A stretch of 64,000 nucleotides of DNA from Tetrahymena elliotti 4EA (Eukaryota; Ciliophora; Oligohymenophorea; Hymenostomatida; Tetrahymenidae). Below, in pieces: positions 1-13,700 of this stretch. The DNA lies in the NCBI GenBank assembly GCA_000231825.2, contig JH720307.1, positions 432,389 through 496,388 of the forward strand, given 5' to 3'. Below the pieces are notes generated by a model, which saw only the letters and a program-made list of their open reading frames with translations, did not search any database and was not told the origin of the DNA. A program made the translations under genes and the position numbers. Numbering within the stretch: the first letter of the stretch is position 1; each line of letters opens with the position of its first letter.

Positions 1-1528
1 ATTGCTTGAACCATTATGTTGATTTAAAGCATTAGCATTATTAGTACTTTAGTATGTTTGTCTATCTAGCAATCTTAATTATTTTTATTGAAGAGATTGT
101 ATAGAATTCTTTTTTGGACCTAATTTTGTTGAAAAAGCTGTTAACCCAAAAGACTGTTAAATTTATGCAGATGTTGTTTAAGGAGTAATCTGTAAAGAAG
201 GAGTTGAAGAATTTGACTTCAATCCTAAAATAGTTCCATTTTATTTAGGAGTATTAGAACGAAGACTTTTAAAGTTTGTAGCTCCCCCTCCATATATTTT
301 ATTTAGTTCTTCGTCTTTTTTACTGGCTTCCTTTGTTTAATTTGGCTAATTTGCATTTGAACCAGCGCTTTAGGGATTCTAATTTTCACTAGGAGGAGTT
401 CCTGACTTTTAATCAAAAAAGTTTGTGATATCTTTTGGGTTTTTATATTGTTTAAAGCGATCTTTAATTCTTTCTAAATCAGGATCTTTTTCACTTTTTT
501 TAGTTACATTTTTATCTTCATCCTACCCATTTTCATTAGTATTCCCCAAATGAATATCAACGAAATTATTTAATTTTTACTGATTTTTAAGATTCTTGTC
601 TTTAGCCCTATGTAAAAAAAAATTATTATTATCTAATTATTTAATGATGTCAAATTATGTTAGAGTTTTAGCTTTAAGAAGCATGTAAAAAATATTTTAA
701 GAGAAAATTAAAATAATACTTTCCACTTTAAGGCGCAGCTGATAGCTTTGGTAAACGAATATTTGCTAATTATTTTTTCATATCTAATTCGTTATCTTAA
801 ATGCGATTTATAGTTGAAGAAGGATTAAACTATATATTTAAAATGTTTGTATTACTATTCGATAAACCAAATTAGTTATTCTTTTCATTGCAAATTTCAT
901 TTTCTGCATTTTCATTGTTATCTCCTCCTATCTTATTTCCATTGCTACCTAATTAAAAATTCTTGAAACTTTTAAGCTAGCTTGATGGTTATTTAACTTT
1001 CAAGCCCTTCTATAAACTTTAACTTTTTTGCATTTTTACATTTTTATTTGATTACTATCCTGAGATTTACTAGCTTGCTGACATACTATTGTTATTTATA
1101 CTTATTGCATTTAATAAATTTTCTTAACCCAAATGCTTTAGCTAGCTTGATGATACTTTTTTATAAAGTAAACATAATTAAATTCTTCGTAGTTATAACA
1201 ACAATAATCAAATGAAAAAATAAAAATTACATTTGCTATCAATATGAGAGCTATTATTCTTTACAGAAAAATTTCTAATTGTTTATGCAGATTGAGGTTG
1301 TTACATAAGGAATTTCTACTAAGAATTTTATGTTAATAACCCTAGCCCATTTTAGGGCTAGCCATTATTTTGATATGAACCCTATTATGAAGTAGATGGC
1401 TTTATTTAATTAGCAATATTTGAACGATAAATTTGGTTCAATTCCTTTTCTTTATAATCATTTTAAGTTATTTTTTTTGACTATCCTTCTTGAGAAGGGC
1501 TTAAAGCTGCTAACCTTGAATTTCTCAT
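1..1528 (-). CDS. Ser/Asn/Gln-rich protein, C-terminus beyond window
   Basis: I do not recognise this protein. It reads on the minus strand only if TAA/TAG are Gln. Three exons fit in phase: 1528-1231, 1155-720 and 607-1, separated by GT..AG introns at 1156-1230 (75 bases) and 608-719 (112 bases). The chosen start is the ATG at 1528 (MRNSRLAALSPSQEGQ...); the longer-looking ATG near 1660 is in a frame that hits TGA. The product is polar and low in complexity, rich in Ser, Asn, Gln and Lys, with a short charged stretch (DLERIKDRFKQY) in exon 3. No membrane segment or catalytic motif is visible, so it is probably largely disordered. The frame is still open at base 1, so the C-terminus lies outside the window. 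A plus-strand reading across 120-300 also lacks TGA but is much shorter and overlaps the well-supported minus exon. Confidence 0.75.
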
Positions 1529-4500
1529 CAAGAGCTCTTTAAAATTACTATGATTTGTTGTTTGTTTATTTAAATTCTAAAGTTACCTATATTAATTTCA
1601 ATTTTCTATCCTAAAATGTTTGCAGCAAAAATTAATTAATGAATGACTATTGTTGATTGTTTCATTCAAAATATACTAATTTTTACAAAAAAACACAGTT
1701 GCTTATAAACGAAATCTTTAAGCAAATTAAAATCTAAGATGAAACCAATTAATTTTTAATTTAAAAATGTTATATCATTCAAGTTTGAAACTAAATGGAA
1801 TTCAATCTATGAAAAGAAAAAATGATTACAATTTTTTAAAAACAAAACGATTAAATTGCATATTAAAAATAAAAATAAATTTATAAAATAATATCAAATA
1901 ATTATTTATCATTAATATTATTAAATAATTGAATTATATTTTAAAATTATTTTATTCAATTTTTATGAACACTAAAAACCGTTTCATTTTCAATAAAACT
2001 AAGAATATGAATTATCATAATTTCATATTTATTTTTTCAACTAAAAATTATTTTGTCAAAACGAAAATTATTGTTTTAATCTCAAACAAGTAACATCAAA
2101 TGTCTAAAAGTTTTTTTGATGTTTCATTTCTTTTTTTTTGAAAAATACTATTTTTTAATTCTAATTACATAATTAAATAATTAACATAAAAAATAAATTT
2201 TGCAAATCCTCATAAATTAAGAATTTACTATTGAAGTCAACTTTTGAAAATGTTTGCTTGAATTAAAGTAAAAAATTTCCTAAAAGTTTAAAGAGTTAAG
2301 TTAAATTAGAAATTATGGTAAATTAAATTAAATAAATAAAATATATTTTTAAAAGGAATGAAAAATCATAAAGAAAAAACATATTCAAAATTTAAGAATT
2401 TTTATTCTTTATTTTTATTAAATCGTGATATCAGAAAAATATTTTTTGCTGAAATTTTACATTAATTAACTTTCCTTTTTCTGTAATACAGAGCAATATT
2501 ATACAAATTTTAAAATAATTATACATCATATGAGACTTTGGTTTATTCAAAATATGTAGAAGATAGTAAATATAATCCATATTATTAATTAAAAAGAAAT
2601 AAATTTTCAGTTTTTTATTTGATTTAAGTGTTTAATTTTAGAAATAAATCTATTTTGTTGCTTTTCTAATCCACAACAAAACATTTAGCTTTATAAATAA
2701 TTTAAAATTTAAATTATAACAAATACATTCATTCAAGGATATATTATTTCAAATTAAAAAAATTAAATCATTCCATTAAAGAGCATCAGTATTTTTCTAT
2801 TTCATATATAAATTATATCTTTTGAAATTAGCATTGATTTTAAAAATAACAACAACTTTTATTTTGTTTATGAGCATCTATATCAAAGATATTTAATTCT
2901 AAAAAATGATTAAGATTTTTTATTTAATATTTATTCAATATGATATAAAATAATTTAATCTATTTAAAGTGGAAAACCAATTTGAAATTGTTATTTTCTT
3001 TCCTTTTTACAATTAAAAAATTTTATTAAAACAAAATAAATAAGGATTTAAAATATCAACTTTTATTCAGAAATTTTTTCTTTTTTCATTAGAAAGCTGC
3101 ATTTAGATCCTGCTAAATTTAAAATATTATATTTTGTGGTTTTAAGAAACTTGCTTTGATTGCTCTACTCTCTATTTCTAATTACGAATTTTTTATAAAG
3201 TTATGCTTAACTTTTCTTAAAATCATAAATAAAAAATACATAATCGAATTTCAAAAGATTACTTTTCTAATTAATTTTTTTTACATTTAATAATATGTAA
3301 AGGAAAGTTAAATATCCAACATCCACTCATTTAATTTTTAGAATTGAAATTAATTTTCCCTAGCAAGAAGAAAAATTAGTATCTTAACTAAATTTGAAAT
3401 AGCTTTCAAATATTGATAAAAGCTTATTTTACTTTTTTTGATTTTATGCTTCTAAATTATTTTATTTATCATGAATATATTGCCATAAAGAATGAGATTA
3501 TATTTATCATAAATCTAAATATTTGGTATCTTTTTATCATTTAAATAAAAAACTTATTACAGGCTTAGCTCCATCAATAATCTCAAGCCTACCTTTTATT
3601 ATTATAGACATATAATGATAACTTTATTTAATTCTTTAACTTTTGCCTCTCTCATCATAACAAATAAAGATTATATATATTTATCAACCTAAATTATATT
3701 GAAAGGCTAACATATTTTTAGGTATTTTTTTGTATTGGAAATAAAATTTTAATTTTTGTAACCATACTTGAGCTTTTTATTGATGTAAATTAAAAACATT
3801 AATTAAAAGATTGATTATCTAATTTCAAACCCAATTATTTTTTTGTATTTTTCTGGATATTTTACTTTTTAAAAACTACGAATAAATAAAAATATGTTAA
3901 GATATTTGACTAACTGAATTTGGTATGTCAAAGAATAAAAATAATAATAAAATCCTTTTTTTATGTAGAACATAAAAAAAAATAACAATTTATTGATAAA
4001 AATATAATTAAGGATATTATTTTATAAATCACCTTAATGAAATTTGCTAGATGGAAATAAATTAGGAAAAAATCTGTTTCTAAAGATATGATTCTAAATT
4101 AATCTATCTTAAAGGACTTTGTGTTCCCACTTCTGTTAATTAAAATCTCTCATTTTAATAAATAATACGAATTTTATAAAAATTGTTGACATCTCAATAA
4201 TTGTGGATTGATTAAACACGTCATTTTCTTTGAAGGTATTTTTATAAGTTTAGATAAATAATAAACAAATAGACTTATATATTAAAAAATGTATGTAACA
4301 AAAAATAGCATTCATAACAAACTATTAAACAAAACATTTTTTATCTTCTATTTTGGGCTGAATTTATTTATTTTTTTTGAAGTAATTGATCAGAAAACCA
4401 ATCAAAAAAGTATTTATAACTTAATTAATAAATACTTATTTTGGTGGTTATCAAGAAATCAGAATTTTTTAGATTTGCCAAAACTAATTTTATATGGTTT

Positions 4501-5723
4501 TATTAAAGTAAAGGAAAAAATTGATAAAATTGCTCTCAAAAATAAAAGAAAAGCATAGAAATAAAATGGTAATATGTTCTTTTGAATATCTATGCAAAAT
4601 AAAAATTAAATAAAAAATCCATTTTATGTTAACATTTTTATTATGGATAATTAGATTTATGATTGTGTTAAATTACAAATTGCAAATTTTGATGAAATTT
4701 TTTACACTTACACACCAAGCCAAATATTTTTGTTTTAGGCAAAAAAAGAAATAAAAAGGAAATTTTATTCAATGTTGCTATTTTTTTACAAAGAAAAAAA
4801 ATATGTAAATTTTTCAATACAATAATATTAATAACACAAGTAGTTTGCAAAAGATTATTTATGCTTTTTCTTTAGAAATAAAAAATACATTTTTTGTGTA
4901 CTCGAAATATATTTGCTCAAAAAATCAAAGAAATAAGATTAATTATGTTAATTAGGAGGAATTATTTAAGTGTTTAAAAAAATCATACCTGAGCTAATTA
5001 CAATAACCATACATAGGTAAATAAGTTAATAAATTGAAAATCTTACACCAATTTTTGTAAAGTTTTCATAAAATTGATGTGCTTGTGCTAAAGAAATATC
5101 TTACAAAATTAGCGTTATTTCTAATCGAATTATTATTTGATTACTTAGATTTCTATTAGAAAGGTCTATTTAAAAAACAACCATCACTTTTCAATTAAAT
5201 ATTTAAATGATTTAATTAGAGTAATTTCAATTTGTAAATAATATAAGAATTTAGAAAAATTAAGCAAGTAAGGAAAGCAGAGATTAATATATGATACTTG
5301 TAAGTACTTATCAATTACCATATAATATCTCACATTTTTTTTAATTTTAATTATTAGCACTGTTTTATGGCTAAATTATTTAATTAATTGCTTAGAAATA
5401 ATTCATCTCATTGTGATCAAAAATGATGTGTTTACAAATATTTATCAACTCCAATTTAAACAAAAATAGATTAATTCCTTTTTTCGATAGATATTCAAGT
5501 CTTAATTTTCATCTCCCAAAAACTAATAATTGCCATATAAAATTCTGCGTTATAGATTAATCAAAAATATCTTAGAAATTATCAGTAATGGAAAGTTCAG
5601 ATTTATAAAACTAAACCACAAATCCGAATGAAAATTTAGCTTTAAATAGGGCATTGAATTCTCGTAATTTATAGATAATATTAAATTAATAAACAAATTG
5701 AATTAAAGCATCAAGAAGAGAAA
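1529..5723. other. 4.2 kb AT-rich gene desert
   Basis: No convincing gene was found. The base composition is more AT-rich than the flanking exons, with many A or T runs. Short open stretches exist (for example 4289-4558 plus), but none has a splice-phased neighbour or a recognisable motif. The right end should contain the promoter and 5' UTR of the metalloprotease starting at 5724; I see no diagnostic element. Confidence 0.6.
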
Positions 5724-7426
5724 ATGAATCGCACTTTAATTGCTTTACTCTGCCTTTCTGCAGTGTTTGCTACAAGAATTCTTTAACACGATTGTGTTCA
5801 TGATGATATTGCAGATACCTTCAAATATGATGTTCAAGACGTAAATTTAGATGATGATGCTAATAGAAGACTCTAAACCACTACTCCTAGAAATATTAAA
5901 ATCACTTATGATATGTCTTTCTTCAATAGCCTCAACATGACTGACCCTGTTAATGTTTCTTTTAGATCTAATACTGAAAAGGCTCTTAAGGTTGCTCTTA
6001 AATACTTCAATGATCTTCTTACAATTGTTCCTAAACCTGCTGGTTATATGAAGTGGAATTTAGGTGCCACCTGTGGATTGGTCACTGTCCCTGACTCTGA
6101 TAAAACCACTGACTTAGATAGTGATCTTCATTTATATATCTCCTTCACTGATGAACCTACTAAGACTTTCCTTGCTTATGCTGGTTGGTGCAGATTTTTA
6201 AGAACCTTGGGTCCTTCTCATGGTCTTGTCAATTTCAATCTTGGCTTATTAAGAAACTACTAATTCTCAAACCCTATTATCTTTAATGATTTAGTTCAAA
6301 TCGTCATCCATGAAATCACTCACGTTCTCGGTTTTTCTGGTAATGATGTTCAATACTGGGTTAATTCTGCTAAGTAACCTCATACTAATCCTACTTCAGT
6401 GTAACTTATTAGAGGTTTGAATGCAACTGTTCTCTAAACTCCCAATGTTTAAGCTTTTGCCAGACAATACTACGGTTGCTCTACTCTTGCTGGTATGGTC
6501 TTTGAAAACTAAGGAGGTTCTGGGTAAAATATATTTTAAAAGCAATACATATTTTAATGAATAAATATAAAAAAGATCTGCTGGATCTCATTGGGAAACA
6601 ACTGCTATCAACAACGAATATATGAATGCTGCTATTTCTCTCACTTAAGGTTACTTCTCGTAATTATTTTTAAATAGCTCTTTTAATATTTTAATTAAAA
6701 TATTTTTTTTGTAACTATTAGTAAGTTCACTACTTCTTTGTTAAGAGATACTGGTTTTTATGCTTCTGTAAATGCTGCTCTTGAAGAACCAACTTTTTAT
6801 GGCAAAGACGCAGGTTGCTCCTTCGTTACTGGTACTTGTGATACAACCAAGAGAGAATTTTGTGCTTCAGGAACTTAAAAATGTGATTATTACTATTACG
6901 CTGTTAGTGTTTGTAACCCAACAACCTTTAGCGATGTTGGATGCAATAATTTCTAAGCTTACAGCAATGCTAAATGCTATGATCCAAATGGAAATTTCTA
7001 AAACAATCCAACTTATATCCAAAAACTTGGTGTCGGTTTTGGCTAATAATCTAGATGCTTCATTAGTAGCTTATCAGATCCTAGGTAACTTTACAGATTA
7101 ATTTAATTAAATAATAACTAATATTTCATTACTAATACAAAAGTGTTTCAATCACTGAATAAGGTCTTTGCTACAACTTTACCTGTAATGCTGCTAATCA
7201 AGTTGTTGTCTAGGTAGGAAGCAATCAAGTTGTTTGCTCTTAAAATAATTAAGTTGTTACCATCCCTAACTGGCGTGGTTCTCTCAAGTGTCCTGAAAAG
7301 CTTGACTAATTCTGTAATTACAAGAAATTATGTCCTAACTTCTGCTCTTCAAATGGTGTCTGTGTCAATGGAGTTTGCAAGTGTATTGCAGGTTTCTAAG
7401 GTGCTGACTGCAGTTAAGCTATTTGA
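5724..7426 (+). CDS. Leishmanolysin-like (M8) zinc metalloprotease
   Basis: This is a secreted or surface zinc endopeptidase of the gp63/leishmanolysin family (peptidase M8). The 509-residue product starts with a hydrophobic signal peptide (MNRTLIALLCLSAVFA). It carries HEITH at about residues 196-200 followed by VLGFSG, the third zinc ligand in GSHWE (His about 272), and a Met-turn (EYMNAA, Met about 283). A Cys-rich C-terminal region ends in an EGF-like module. Four exons (5724-6523, 6576-6659, 6722-7084, 7144-7426) are separated by introns of 52, 62 and 59 bases; their total is exactly 510 codons including TGA. All catalytic residues of the family are present, so an active enzyme is expected. 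An intronless paralogue lies at 38414-39958. No GPI-type hydrophobic tail is seen at the C-terminus, which suggests secretion rather than anchoring. Confidence 0.93.
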
Positions 7427-8041
7427 TTAAAATAAAATTTTAAATTATGATTAACTTATTATTATACTTATGTTTTTTATAATATATTTTAGTAGATTTT
7501 ACAGTTAATATTTCATTTCTCAAAAATTTTTTTTACTATTTCTTTCATTTCAGCAGCTTTTGAGTAGATCAAGTTTCTGAATTTTCATTTTACTTAACCT
7601 CAGAAATTAACATGATACCCCCCTCATTAAAAATGAAAAATTAAGTTTTTATCATATGAAATAAAATATGTATTTAGTAGGGCATTTGAAAAATAATTTT
7701 TTTTAAAGTAAAAATATTTTTTATTTCAAATTTCCAATCATTTTTGTAGCAATATTTTTTTTTTTATTCTTCGAAAATTTTTCATACAATTAAAATAAGG
7801 CTAAGAAAAGAATAAAATTTTTTCATATTATATTTTGAAATCTAAATTACATGATTGTTTAAATAAAAAAAGAAACTTTTTAAAATTTAAACAAAGAATT
7901 TCTTTACAGTTAAGAAAAATTTAAAAACAAATCCATAAAAATTAATTAGTTTAAATTTTAATTCTAAAAAAATAAAAATAAATTTTATGAAATAAAATAA
8001 ATAAACATATGAAAGGTTAATCTATATTAACTAATTCTTAA
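7427..8041. other. Convergent intergenic region
   Basis: This lies between the 3' ends of the M8 protease (+) and the coiled-coil gene (-). It is AT-rich with poly-T and poly-A runs, and I see no gene in it. Confidence 0.6.
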
Positions 8042-10210
8042 TCATATTAATTATATTTATTTTTTGCTATTTTATTACCTCTAAGAAATAGGATCTAATC
8101 TATGGCTTGATGATTGATGGATAGAATTTGATTTTCTTATTCTAGAGTTGATTGATTATTATTGTCTAAGTTTTTAATCTCCTTATGATAATTCTCTAGA
8201 GGATTATTTTGGATTAAGTATTATTTTTATTTTTTCTTAGCCAAGATTGTTTTAGTAAACATTTTAGTGTTAATTGAATATTTCTTTAGAATCTAACATG
8301 TTTCTAATTTTATCTTTAGATTTATTTATTTAATTAGTATCTTGATGATCTTAATAGTCTTACATATCACCTAAATCTATACTGTTAATCCATAGAGAGT
8401 TGCTTTGATTTACTGAAAATGATTTCTGTTCCTTAATAATGTTTTTAATTTTATCATTTGCTTTTTCTATTTAGTTTGCCCTTAGATTTTTATCTTTTTA
8501 AGTTTACTATTAATTTCTATCATAGAAAATATTGTTTTTTTAACCATTAGTTTGAAGCTTAATGTATTTATCAGCTGGATCTTTTATAAGGCTAGAGTTA
8601 TGCTGTTAATTAGGGCTATCTTTTTCATCTTGAATGTGTACCAAATTTTTAAATTATTTCATCTATATTTAAATTTTCTTTTATTTTTAGTCTTAGTTTT
8701 TATGAAAATTTGGTTATTTCTTTTCAATTTAAAATTATTCTCCATTAAAGTTTGAGTTAGAAATTATATGTTCCATTTCTTTTCTTAAACTTAACCTTTT
8801 TTTATTACTGTAGAATGAATCTATCAATTTTTTTGTAACTTATGGTTTTTAAATAGAAGGAGACAGATTAAAAGAAGTTTAAGTATCACTGTCATTTGCA
8901 TCTTTATCCTTGTATCTATTTGTTAAAAAGGTTTCTGTAATACCTTACTCAGATAAATTCAAAGCCTTGATAAAACTATTTGTTTGAGATATATCATCCA
9001 TATTTTAATTAGTATTACTAATATGATTTTAATGTGAGTATGATGAATTTACTTATTTAATAATGAGAGATTTCAATTCTGAATTTTATTAAGGATTGTA
9101 GGCATTATTAATCTATTCAACTTTCTTATTACTCTGATATTAAGTTTGATTTTTTATTTGCTCTTTAAGTTAAAATTAAAGATCTTCTATCTTATTTTAA
9201 AGTTATTAATTGTGCTTTTCATTTGAATTGATTATTATTTTTAATCTTTTTATTTCTTCTCTATCAACCTATTTCTACTATTTAAGTAATATTAACTCTT
9301 TGTGATAATTTACTAGCAATTAGTAAGCATGTTATTTCACATCATTTTAGCTTATTTTTTCAACTGACTCTAGATTTTTTTACTCTTTAATACTCAATTT
9401 ATCATATTTGTCTCTCATATCATTTACAAATAGCTCGCTTTGCTTTTAGTTAGTTTCTTACTTTAATTTATTTACACCTTCGTAAAGACTATTTAACCTG
9501 TTTTATAATTACTAAATTAAAATAGTTTCACCACCATTTTTATCTTAGTTTTTTAATTAATCTTGATTACTATTATTTTCTAAAATATTTTCTTGCAGTT
9601 ATTTCTTTTCATTTTATTGTTTTTCTAAACCATTCTATTAATTTTATACTGATTAATTACTCATTTTCTATTAATAACTCTCCTTTTAATCTTTGGCTTT
9701 TACAGCTTATATTGCATCTTAAGGCTTATGATCATTTTATAATGAAGATTACTGATTTTTGTTATGAGCTTCAGCTTATTTATCTGAACTTTTAATCTAA
9801 ATTTCATGTTCATTTTTTTAAGATTTATTTTATATTACCTCTGATTTGTTTTCTAATTACGTATTGCCTTAACTTGAATCTAATTTATTTTTTACATTTG
9901 AAGTATTTAAGTTTGTTTATTCTTTCATATGATTAAAATTTTCATCTTAATTAGATTATTTCATATTTTAACCATCTGAGATTTAAGAATTTTTTTATGA
10001 ATGTTCCAGCTAATTTAAATTTTTTAAATCTCTACTTTTCTCTACCTATTCGTACTAATCATTTTTTATATTATGTAGCTGTTATAGATTATCATTCTCA
10101 TTTTCTTTGTTCAATTAGCTACTGCTTACTAAAAGAGAGTTTTGGATAGATTCATCTTTAATTTATTCTCTCTCAATTATTTCATTTTAGTTAATTTATG
10201 GCTAAGACAT
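8042..10210 (-). CDS. Gln/Asn-rich coiled-coil protein
   Basis: I do not recognise the family. A single uninterrupted minus-strand reading of 723 codons runs from ATG at 10210 (MSQPQINQNEIIERE...) to TGA at 8042, using TAA/TAG as Gln throughout. Upstream of this ATG the same frame reaches a TGA at 10223, so the start is well constrained. The product (722 residues) is very rich in Gln, Asn, Lys, Glu and Ser. It has long heptad-like stretches in the middle (about residues 180-330, e.g. LQNRLNSLYEGVNKLKQE), consistent with coiled coil. No signal peptide, membrane segment or catalytic motif is visible. The C-terminal third is Ser/Asn-rich and probably disordered. A cytoskeletal or scaffolding role is plausible by composition only. 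Confidence 0.8.
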
Positions 10211-10706
10211 TTCAAATACTTTTCAATATAAATTTTATTATCTTATAATTTTTTTTGGTTTGTATTTTTATTGGCTTTTAATGAATGATGCAAATTTGTT
10301 AAAGCAAATATTATAATTTTTTTTACAAAAATCTAAATCTAAATGAATTTATTATATTTAATAATAGTAGAATGTGGATACTAATCTCTCAAATATTAAA
10401 AATTTTCAACTAAATTTTAGCCATTCACTAATTATTAATCCTTAGGGTTCAAAAATAAAATATGAAAAATAATTTTATAAATTTTTAAAAAAAACCAAAA
10501 ATGTTTCTATATAAGAAAATAACTAAATATTTCATTCAAAACATACTCAAAACAATATAAAAAAACTGTCATAATTAAATGTTTAAAAATATACTTAAAT
10601 CATAGAGATTTTTTAATTTCGAAAATTGCTATTTAATAAAATGAGAAGAATTTTATATCTTCCAAAAATGTAATTTATTGATTTAGTAGTAAGGTGAAAA
10701 ATTACT
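10211..10706. other. Intergenic, AT-rich
   Basis: About 0.5 kb lies between the TGA of the upstream receptor and the ATG of the coiled-coil gene (both minus). I see nothing beyond AT-rich sequence; it must hold the coiled-coil gene's promoter. Confidence 0.6.
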
Positions 10707-13700
10707 TCATATATTTAATAGTATTAATTGTAGTTTTAATAAATTATAAAGTTTAAGGTAGATCCCTTTCATTTCTTTCTTAGAAAGAAGTTTAATTCCA
10801 ATCAATCTCAATAAAACTGCAAAAAATATATCAGTAGCTAAAATTCCAATTAATAAAGTGCCTAAAAACTTTAATGAAATCTCATTTGTTGAACTTGGAT
10901 CCTAGCCGCTGATGATAGCAAAGAAGGCGTAATAATAAAATGCAATTAGCACAAATATAAGTATTCCTAAAATTCTTTAAACTAGACCTTTTTTACTGTA
11001 TCCGAATTCAATAATTTTAGAAAGAATAGTAACTATTATTAAATTAGCTATTTAAATAAAGATAACTTGTTAATAGTTATAATTTTGATTAAATATAATG
11101 TTTGAGACATATATATGTAATATCCTCACATATTAAACCAAAAATCTGCTGAATCTACTTAATTCTGCATCATATGTTAAAAATATGCTGAATATATCAT
11201 GAAAGTAGAAAGTGGCTTTCAAAAAATTCATTTATTCAAGCTTTCTATGTCTAGCCTCATTTAACCCTGTTTTATTTATTAAACTTTTTTCACTATTTAT
11301 TGAAGCCTATAGTGGTGTAATAGGTTATATTTCTCTTTTAATCTATTCATTATTATTGTCTTTCTGTTTCTCTAAATCCTTTTACGAAATAAAATAATTT
11401 TTACAATAATTCTAACAATTAAATAATATTTACTAAAATAGAATTTTTTTATTTAAATTAAGAAAATAGTGATTAAGGTAAGAAAGGTGAAGATTAAGTT
11501 ATTAGAACTTCTGTGTTATAGCATTCTGATTTTCTATTGTGGTTTGTATCATCTTGTTAGGTTTAGTTATTCTAATTTTATTATATGTTTATAGAATGAG
11601 TTGATTTATGTACGATATCATTGAAATTAGAATCAGATTTAGTGTTTTTTGGTTATTATTAAAGTAATTCATTTTTATTTAGATTTTCTTTATCCTTTTT
11701 TTCATCTTGATTTTATTTTTTGATTAATTCATCTTTGTCTTGGTTCAATTTAAAATCATCTTCAAAGATTCTTGTTTCTTAAAATGAAGATTTTATCATA
11801 GATTTTTTATCTAAGAAAGAACCATAAATAAAAAATATCATAAAAAGAACGCTAATTAAGCATATTTACCAAAATGAGATATATTTATAAAAATTATCAA
11901 AATTTGAAATATTTTCTACTCCGTCTTCTGAAAATATTGTTTTTATATTTGTGTTATCTGTAAAGATTTTCTCTATACTGTTAAAAACTGTTACTTCGTT
12001 TAAAGTCTCACAAGAACATTAGTAGTTATTTTATTAAGCATTGTATATTGTTTTGCATCCCTTTGTAGTCCATGTATTGTTATTTCTATTTATACAGTTT
12101 AAAGTTTCGTTTTTAATTGAGTTGAATGTAAATTTCACAGATTGAGGAACAGTTAAATTCTCTTGAGTTTCTATAGTTTATATTAGTGGATCAATAACAT
12201 GATAGCTATTGATAGTGTAATTAGATTAATTCTTTTATAAAACTTATAAAAAGTCTTAAAATGAACTTTCATTTAAATATAAGCTATTATTAAACTGTTT
12301 GTAAGAAACTTGATAAACTTAATTAAGTTTCTCCTAAAATGCAGGTAGTTAAGTAATATCTGATTACCATGATACCTCAGATAAACCTTCATCTAGGTAG
12401 TGAGCTAGATGTTTACTTGTTACTAATTAACTTACAACTAAAATGTTAGAACCGTTAAATTATTTTGCATTTTCATTAGGTAATGAATCCAAATTTAATA
12501 GATTGCCTATTTACTATGAAAGTGATACAATATTAGCTTTGACCGAAGAGCTATCTGATTTTAATTAAGTACTTTGATCTAAAATATTGAAAGCATTGTA
12601 GATCTATTAGTTATACATATCTTTTAGATACTAAATTTAGTTATTTTATGTAAGTTAATTTTTAATTACGATGAGTAACTCCTTGATATATTTTAATACT
12701 GTCTCAAAAGATGTTTCAGAACTTTTATTTAAAGTACTCTTAGTCATTTTTGATAGTTACTATGTTGCTAGAGTTTAAAAAGTAGATTATTAATATTCGT
12801 TATTTGATAAAACCATTAATTAAGAATAGATATACTACATTTACTACTCCACTGCTAAATAATAATTTGGTCTTAATATTACATCTTCACTTAGAAGAGA
12901 TAAAGTTAACAATTATGTCAGTTTAGATTAAGTTTTTGAATAATCAATCATATTGTTGACTGCCTAAATATAAGAAATCTCATCAAGCTAAGTTTAATTA
13001 ACTTTAATAGTTTGAGTAACATTAAAAATAGCTCCTAAAGAGTCTATTGCTTAAACTAATATTATTAAATCTCCAGGAGGTAAGTAAGTGTCTATTACTG
13101 AGCTATAAGTTAGATCAGTTATTTATTTACGTTGAACGAATAAAGGATTTTCTATTTCTAATTTATATATATCCAAAGAAGTATAATAAAAGAATTTATA
13201 TGAAATAGGCATATTGAAACTCTGGCAGGAAGATAAAGAAAAGGAGAATATAGTTTAAATTGAATTTCCTTCTAAAGGTGAACTATTAAATTGGCAGCTA
13301 TGAGGAGGAAAATTTAAAATAAATTAATGGGTACTTTGACTAGGTATTGTATATTATGGATTATACACTGAGAATCTCAAAACAATTTCACGTTCATTTG
13401 ATGCAAATTAGGAAAAATGATTCCATATTTAAAATCTTACTTTACCATATTCAAATTTTAATGAAGCAACTACTTGATTTTAGTAGTAAATAGCCCCTCC
13501 AAAAAAGAGCAAATTAACATCTTGGTTAGAGTCATATTCAATAGTAGCTTCTATTAAATCATTCAAGTTAACACTCTTTCTAAGTAAAATATCGTCTTAA
13601 AATTTTACTAAAGCTTAAGGAACTGAGTTATCAATAAAAGAAATAACAATTTAACTGCTAGAAGTTCTTGTATCTTTATTTCCACTTAAAGTAAATTAAA

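Noticed and set aside
120..330. Plus-strand reading (FVEKAVNPKD...) that looks protein-like
   Set aside because: It lies antisense to the Ser/Asn/Gln-rich minus-strand gene, whose exons and introns are phased over 1.5 kb; the plus reading is a short shadow.
4289..4558. Plus-strand open frame of ~90 codons in the left gene desert
   Set aside because: With TGA as the only stop, frames of this length are common by chance in this AT-rich DNA. The translation is Phe/Ile/Lys/Asn-rich, has no motif, and no neighbouring exon fits.
4668..4850. Minus-strand short hydrophobic open frame
   Set aside because: Low-complexity translation of T-rich sequence with no supporting splice site, motif or neighbour.
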